Origin: Gammaproteobacteria bacterium
GTDB taxonomy: Bacteria > Pseudomonadota > Gammaproteobacteria > UBA6429 > Thiohalophilaceae
Length of the DNA stretch: 8,781 nucleotides
Reading direction: 5' to 3'
NCBI GenBank assembly: GCA_024641445.1
Contig: JAHEDA010000089.1
Location: 1-8,781, forward strand
This document shows, in pieces, positions 5,556-8,781 of the stretch. Position 1 is the stretch's first letter, and every line of letters begins with the position of its first letter. The position numbers and the translations under genes are program-made. Under the pieces are notes generated by a model. The model was given only the letters and a program-made list of their open reading frames with translations. It did not search any database and was not told the DNA's origin.

Positions 5556-7613
5556 ATGGCGCGCCGTCCCCTCGCCGATAAAACCCTGCGCCGCCTGCGC
5601 CTCATCCTGGTGTTGTTCTTTCTCGCGCTCGCCATTCCCACTGGCTTATTACTTAAACAGAGTTACAGCCAGCTCAAGTGGGAGGCCTTTCATCAACACC
5701 GCGTGTTGGCGGAGGAACTGGTCGCGCGCATCGACCAACGTTACAGCGAGCTCATCGCGCGGGAAGACGCGCGCGCCTTCACCGACTACGCCTTTTTGAA
5801 TGTCACCGGTGACGCCCGCGCCAACCTGCTACAACGCTCACCGCTGGCGGCCTTTCCCGTCGCCTCCAACATCCCCGGTGCCCTCGGCTATTTTCAGATT
5901 GACCACAGCGGCCGCTTCACCACGCCCCTACTACCGGAATACGAGGCCAGCACCGCGCGTTATGGCATCGGCACGGCCGAGCTGTCGCAGCGGCGCGATC
6001 TTCGCGACCATATATATAAGGTGTTGAGTGACAACCGCCTGGTGCAAAAACCGGTGCGGCGTCAATTGGCACGCCCCGCCCCCAGCGCGCCCGCGCCCGA
6101 GGTAGACGCGGCCCGTCCCCGTCTCGGCCTCAGCAGCAGTGCACCCAGTAGCATCGCCAGCGCACCCGCCCCCATGGAAGAGGCCGTCACCCCGCAGTCG
6201 GCCTTCGATCAATTGCAGGAGAGCAAGCCCGAGGCCTATAGCAAGACCCCGCGCGTGGCCGACCTCAAGCTGGAAAAGAAATACGAGGACAGGCTGGCCC
6301 AGGCACTAGTCCAGACCCAGCGCAAAGACGCGACGCGTGAACGCGAGGTAGGGCGCAGCGAGGAGACACAAAAGCTCAAGCGCAGCCTGCGCAAGGAACA
6401 GAGCCTATTACCGGAAAAACCCGCGGGCCGAATCACCGCGTCGCAGCCCGCGCGCATCAGTACCTTCGAGAGCGAGGTCGATGCCCTGGAATTCAGCGTG
6501 CTCGACGACGGCCACTTTGTGCTCTATCGCAAGGTCTGGCGCAATGGTCAGCGTTATATCCAGGGCCTGCTCATCGACTCACAGCAGTTTATCAACGGCG
6601 TGATTCAAGCCGATTTTTATCAGGCGGCGGTATCCCAGGGCAGCAGCCTCGCCATCGCCTATCAGGGTGGCGTGATTGCCACCCTCGCCAGCCACAACTC
6701 ACCGCGTTATCTCAATAGCAGCGATGACCTGCAAGGCACCCTGTTATTACTGAGCCGTCTCGCCGAACCCCTGAGTCGGATGGAACTCATCTTTAGTGTC
6801 AGTAGCCTGCCCGCCGGACCGGGCGGCAGTGTGCTGATGTGGACGGCGCTGGTGTTGCTCATGGTGCTTACCGGCGGTTTTTATCTGCTGTATCGCCTCG
6901 GTGCCAAACAGATCACCCTGGCGCGGCAGCAACAGGACTTCGTCTCCGCCGTGAGTCACGAGCTCAAGACCCCGCTTACCTCCATCCGCATGTATGGCGA
7001 GATGCTGCGCGAGGGCTGGGCCAGCGAAGACAAGCGCCTGAGCTATTACGACTACATCTACGAGGAGAGCGAACGCCTCACCCGCCTCATCAACAACGTG
7101 CTGCAACTCGCGCGCATGTCACGCCATGACCTGCACGTGGAACTCAAACCCTACAGCGTCGCGCAACTGCTCGACACCCTTCGCTCCAAGGTCAGCTCGC
7201 AGGTCGAGCGTGCGGGTTTCACGCTCAACATAAACTGTGACGAGGCAATTAAACAGAAACAGATCGAGGTCGACGCCGACTACTTCACCCAGGTCATCAT
7301 CAATCTGGTGGACAACGCACTGAAATTTAGCGCCAAGGCCGAGCGGAGACAGATCGACATCCACTGCCAGGCATTACGCGATGGCAGTCTGCAAATCAGC
7401 CTGCGCGACTACGGCCCCGGCATCCCCAAGGAACAACTGCGTAAGGTCTTTCGCCTGTTCTACCGCCTGGAAAATGAACTCACCCGCGAGACCGTCGGCA
7501 CCGGCATCGGCCTCGCCCTGGTGCGCGAACTCCTCACCGCCATGCACGGTAGTATCGATGTGGTGAATCAGACGCCGGGGGTGGAGTTTCGCCTTGGCTT
7601 CTCCCTCGTCTAG
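5556..7613 (+). CDS. Sensor histidine kinase with large extracytoplasmic domain
   Basis: A 685-residue membrane kinase. TM1 is at about residues 15-33 and TM2 at about 426-448, leaving roughly 390 residues outside. That region has two folded-looking parts (about 35-165 and 304-415) separated by a Pro/Ala/Ser-rich stretch (about 168-215) and a highly charged, probably helical stretch (about 220-290, rich in K, R, E and Q). No HAMP domain is evident; a short helix leads from TM2 into HisKA with the phospho-acceptor H468 in AVSHELKTPL. The ATPase domain follows: N box N583/N587 (INLVDNALKF), G1 D618 (DYGPGIP), F box (FRLFYRL) and G2 at about 648 (GTGIGLAL). All catalytic motifs look intact. ATG 5556 starts 2 bp after the regulator stop; GTG 5550, overlapping that stop as GTGA, is an alternative adding two residues. 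The partner is the upstream regulator; the stimulus is unknown, but the linked PspA-like operon hints at envelope stress. Confidence 0.92.
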   Translation: MARRPLADKTLRRLRLILVLFFLALAIPTGLLLKQSYSQLKWEAFHQHRVLAEELVARIDQRYSELIAREDARAFTDYAFLNVTGDARANLLQRSPLAAFPVASNIPGALGYFQIDHSGRFTTPLLPEYEASTARYGIGTAELSQRRDLRDHIYKVLSDNRLVQKPVRRQLARPAPSAPAPEVDAARPRLGLSSSAPSSIASAPAPMEEAVTPQSAFDQLQESKPEAYSKTPRVADLKLEKKYEDRLAQALVQTQRKDATREREVGRSEETQKLKRSLRKEQSLLPEKPAGRITASQPARISTFESEVDALEFSVLDDGHFVLYRKVWRNGQRYIQGLLIDSQQFINGVIQADFYQAAVSQGSSLAIAYQGGVIATLASHNSPRYLNSSDDLQGTLLLLSRLAEPLSRMELIFSVSSLPAGPGGSVLMWTALVLLMVLTGGFYLLYRLGAKQITLARQQQDFVSAVSHELKTPLTSIRMYGEMLREGWASEDKRLSYYDYIYEESERLTRLINNVLQLARMSRHDLHVELKPYSVAQLLDTLRSKVSSQVERAGFTLNINCDEAIKQKQIEVDADYFTQVIINLVDNALKFSAKAERRQIDIHCQALRDGSLQISLRDYGPGIPKEQLRKVFRLFYRLENELTRETVGTGIGLALVRELLTAMHGSIDVVNQTPGVEFRLGFSLV

Positions 7614-7632
7614 ATACCCCGTCAATATCCGC

Positions 7633-7703
7633 AATATGTCGATATAAGTGACACAAATCGACATATTGGCGGGACATGTCGATGCCCTCGACATACTGGC
7701 AGG
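7633..7703. repeat. ATGTCGA palindrome array downstream of the kinase
   Basis: AATATGTCGAT (7633-7643) and ATCGACATATT (7657-7667) form a perfect 11-bp inverted repeat with a 13-nt loop. A second one, ATGTCGA (7676-7682) and TCGACAT (7688-7694), has a 5-nt loop. The right arms plus flank recur as TCGACATATTGGCGGG (7658-7673) and TCGACATACTGGCAGG (7688-7703), 14 of 16 identical at a 30-bp period. It begins 20 bp after the kinase stop, so it could end or stabilise that transcript. It could also be a regulator-binding cluster or a repeat element. No T-run follows. Confidence 0.6.
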
Positions 7704-7705
7704 TT

Positions 7706-7737
7706 GTTGGGCTTCGCAGGCTCAGCCCAACCTACAT
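7706..7737 (-). repeat. REP-like palindrome, GTTGGGCT stem, copy A
   Basis: GTTGGGCT (7706-7713) pairs with AGCCCAAC (7724-7731) around a 10-nt loop and is followed by CTACAT. Read on the minus strand it begins ATGTAGGTTGGGCTGA, the same as copy B at 8194-8226 but in opposite orientation. Sequences of this kind recur in intergenic DNA of many proteobacteria; whether this one is tied to a REP-associated transposase cannot be seen here. Confidence 0.65.
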
Positions 7738-7866
7738 CTTATCCGGGGCCGAGCAAAGTATTCCTCACTCGCTTTGCCCATCCCTGGGTGTCACCTCCCG
7801 GAAGGCGACGGGATTGTTCAGTCGCGCACCCACATTGTTTGACCCATCCTGCAAATTCTAACAATT

Positions 7867-7893
7867 AACTTCCCCTCTCCCTCCGGGAGAGGG
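7867..7893. repeat. CCCTCTCCC/GGGAGAGGG palindrome, copy 1
   Basis: CCCTCTCCC (7873-7881) and GGGAGAGGG (7885-7893) form a perfect 9-bp stem with a 3-nt loop. With its left flank (AACTT) it matches the element at 8060-8081 at 21 of 22 positions. This is a common proteobacterial intergenic palindrome. Confidence 0.6.
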
Positions 7894-7956
7894 TTTGGGA
7901 GACGACGGCAAGGACGCCAGAGGTACGAGCCCACGGATTGGCGAAGGTAGAACAAT

Positions 7957-7999
7957 GCAGGAGCAATTGTCGAGAGCAACGCAGGGAGCAGTTGCCGAG
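7957..7999. repeat. Short degenerate direct repeat
   Basis: GAGCAATTGTCGAG (7961-7974) and GAGCAGTTGCCGAG (7986-7999) match at 12 of 14 positions, 25 bp apart, each preceded by GCAG or GCAGG. Function unknown; it may be a local duplication inside the repeat-rich spacer. Confidence 0.4.
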
Positions 8000-8017
8000 T
8001 GGATCAAAAACACACTT

Positions 8018-8043
8018 GGTGCGTCCGCTTTGCTTGACGCACC
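8018..8043. repeat. GGTGCGTC palindrome
   Basis: GGTGCGTC (8018-8025) pairs with GACGCACC (8036-8043) in a perfect 8-bp stem with a 10-nt loop, followed by CTACA. The design (stem, loop, then CTACA) is like the GTTGGGCT elements nearby but with a different stem. It resembles a common proteobacterial repeat that reads TGTAGGGTGCGTC on the other strand. Confidence 0.55.
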
Positions 8044-8059
8044 CTACAAGCTAAAAATG

Positions 8060-8120
8060 AACTTCCCCTCTCCTTCCGGGACCTCGGTGCCGCTTGACGG
8101 TAGAGGGCCGGGGTGAGGGG
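8060..8120. repeat. CCCTCTCC palindrome, copy 2, interrupted by 21 bp
   Basis: The left arm (CCCTCTCC, 8066-8073) and loop match copy 1, but the right arm is split: GGGA (8078-8081), then 21 unrelated bases (8082-8102), then GAGGG (8103-8107) and GGGGTGAGGGG. Removing the 21 bases restores GGGAGAGGG. It looks like a palindrome with a later small insertion. Confidence 0.45.
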
Positions 8121-8177
8121 ATCAAAAACTCACTTAGTAGTTTTGATTTAACAACATGAAGCCAACCTTATTCTTGG

Positions 8178-8258
8178 TCTTTTGCATTTAGCAATGTAGG
8201 TTGGGCTGAATAAAGTGAAGCCCAACGGCCATCTCACTCTGCATCTTTTGCATTTAGC
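8178..8258. repeat. 15-bp direct repeats flanking a REP-like hairpin at the RIO kinase tail
   Basis: TCTTTTGCATTTAGC is present exactly at 8178-8192 and 8244-8258. The second copy encodes part of the kinase C-terminus and the first lies just past its stop. The offset is 66 bp (22 codons, in frame), and the intervening 51 bp hold a GTTGGGCT palindrome. This fits insertion of a small element with duplication of 15 bp, or a tandem duplication later colonised by the repeat. Confidence 0.6.
8194..8226 (+). repeat. REP-like palindrome, GTTGGGCT stem, copy B
   Basis: ATGTAG followed by GTTGGGCT (8200-8207), an 11-nt loop, and AGCCCAAC (8219-8226). It is in inverted orientation relative to copy A at 7706-7737, and the two bracket the repeat-rich spacer. 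It sits just past the RIO kinase stop codon and may protect or end that transcript. Confidence 0.65.
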
Positions 8259-8781
8259 TTCGCCAACCGTATCTCTTCATCCCGTAACACCGCCTTGATG
8301 TTCTCCATCAGCTCGTCAACGTTGGCGGGGGTGGTGTCTTCCTTAAAGCTGCCGCTGAGTTCGGTGTCGGCGTGCAGTTTGCCGTCTTCATACAGCGCCC
8401 AGATCTCCTGCGCGTAACGGCGGCCCTTCAGCTGCGGGGCGTACTGGCCGTAGTAATTACTCATATTGTCCACGTCGCGCTCTAACATGCTGTAGGCATT
8501 GTTATTGCCCGCCGCATCCACCGCCTGCGGCAGGTCGATGATCACCGGGCCGTTGGCATCCACCAACACATTGAATTCCGAGAGGTCGCCGTGCACCAGC
8601 CCGGCCACCAACATGCGCACCACATAGCGCATCACCATGGCGTGGTCTTCCAGCGCCTGGTGCTCGGTCATCGCTACATCGCACAGGCGCGGCGCCACAT
8701 CACCGTCTTCATCGGTGATCAGCTCCATCAATAACACCCCATCAAGGCAGCCATAGGGTTGCGGCACACGCACCCCGGCCG
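8234..8781 (-). CDS. RIO-family serine protein kinase (partial, N-terminus beyond window)
   Basis: The last 182 or so residues of a RIO-type atypical protein kinase, running off the right edge; the frame continues upstream of 8773 (AGVRVPQPYG), so the GTG there is internal. Visible motifs are the hinge-like LLMELITD segment, the catalytic loop HGDLSEFN with its Asp and Asn, and the metal-binding I-D-L-P-Q that replaces the DFG of ordinary kinases. They are followed by RDVDNMSNYY and the EIWALYEDG C-terminal helix typical of bacterial members. RIO kinases phosphorylate serine and in archaea and eukaryotes act in ribosome maturation; the bacterial substrate is not established. The missing part should hold the P-loop-like N-lobe. 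The last residues, LNAKDAE, recur as LNAKDQE-stop 22 codons further on, so the present end may be recent. It converges on the two-component operon. Confidence 0.9.
   Translation of the reverse strand, partial: AGVRVPQPYGCLDGVLLMELITDEDGDVAPRLCDVAMTEHQALEDHAMVMRYVVRMLVAGLVHGDLSEFNVLVDANGPVIIDLPQAVDAAGNNNAYSMLERDVDNMSNYYGQYAPQLKGRRYAQEIWALYEDGKLHADTELSGSFKEDTTPANVDELMENIKAVLRDEEIRLAKLNAKDAE

Larger units (their letters stand above)
8001..8138. repeat. Direct repeat pair (8001-8020 and 8119-8138)
   Basis: Both copies are 20 bp and match at 18 positions: GGATCAAAAACACACTTGGT and GGATCAAAAACTCACTTAGT. They flank the GGTGCGTC palindrome and the second CCCTCTCC palindrome, so this unit of about 118 bp may have arisen by duplication or been bounded by a repeat used in insertion. 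Confidence 0.45.
7614..8233. other. Non-coding intergenic region rich in short repeats
   Basis: About 620 bp between the kinase gene and the convergent RIO kinase gene. I see no convincing gene. It holds at least four families of short palindromes (an ATGTCGA array, GTTGGGC stems, CCCTCTCC stems and one GGTGCGTC stem) plus several direct repeats, each listed separately. The stretch 7738-7866 shows nothing clear apart from a 6-bp inverted pair, GCAAAG (7753-7758) and CTTTGC (7772-7777). No T-run follows any stem, so no canonical terminator is identified for either convergent gene. Confidence 0.75.

Noticed and set aside
4846..7613. The two-component pair of the proteobacterial dedicated sortase system, suggested by the nearby vWA gene
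   Set aside because: No sortase or OmpA-type partner is visible, and the vWA gene is tied to a PspA-like gene instead. The kinase sequence does not remind me of that family, though a profile search would be decisive.
7633..7703. A CRISPR array or intrinsic terminator
   Set aside because: There are only two imperfect repeats with no uniform spacers, which rules out CRISPR, and no T-run follows either stem, so a classical terminator is not supported.
7895..8116. A plus-strand open frame of 73 codons in the repeat-rich spacer
   Set aside because: It runs through several short repeats and palindromes, has no ribosome-binding site at its start and shows no recognisable domain; its end is made of the CCCTCTCC element.

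Overview
The window looks like chromosomal DNA from a free-living gammaproteobacterium of moderate GC content. The basis is family membership and gene style: a RIO-type kinase of the bacterial form, an OmpR-type two-component pair, a DUF2269/DUF4166 cassette, and short palindromic intergenic repeats common in proteobacteria. The genus cannot be named from this sequence.

Layout. On the minus strand, 1-1554 holds a three-gene operon read as PspA/IM30-like protein (1554-1018), multi-pass membrane protein (1021-458) and secreted or anchored von Willebrand A protein (439 to beyond base 1). Facing away from it on the plus strand, 1738-4732 holds a membrane-embedded AraC-type regulator, an NAD(P)-binding epimerase-like protein, a DUF2269 membrane protein and a DUF4166 protein; the last three are tightly packed. 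Next, 4846-7613 encodes an OmpR-family response regulator and a large histidine kinase with an unusual extracytoplasmic sensor. A 620-bp non-coding stretch (7614-8233) is packed with palindromes and direct repeats of several families. The window ends in the 3' two thirds of a RIO-family kinase gene on the minus strand (8781-8234).

Most notable. The same 18-bp direct-repeat motif, TTTACATAAARTTTACAT (two TTTACAT half-sites 11 bp apart), occurs twice: between the pspA-like gene and the araC-like gene (1654-1671), and just upstream of the response regulator (4795-4812). Tandem half-sites one helical turn apart are what OmpR/PhoB-type regulators bind. The simplest model is that the two-component system autoregulates and also controls the PspA/membrane/vWA operon, making a possible envelope-stress module: kinase senses, regulator binds, PspA/membrane/vWA proteins respond. 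The AraC-led cassette between the two halves is visibly more AT-rich in codon use and may have been inserted between them. This is inference from sequence.

At the right end, the RIO kinase tail appears twice in frame (LNAKDAE-stop and LNAKDQE-stop), 66 bp apart, with a REP-like hairpin between. This suggests a small repeat element entered the gene end and created a new C-terminus.
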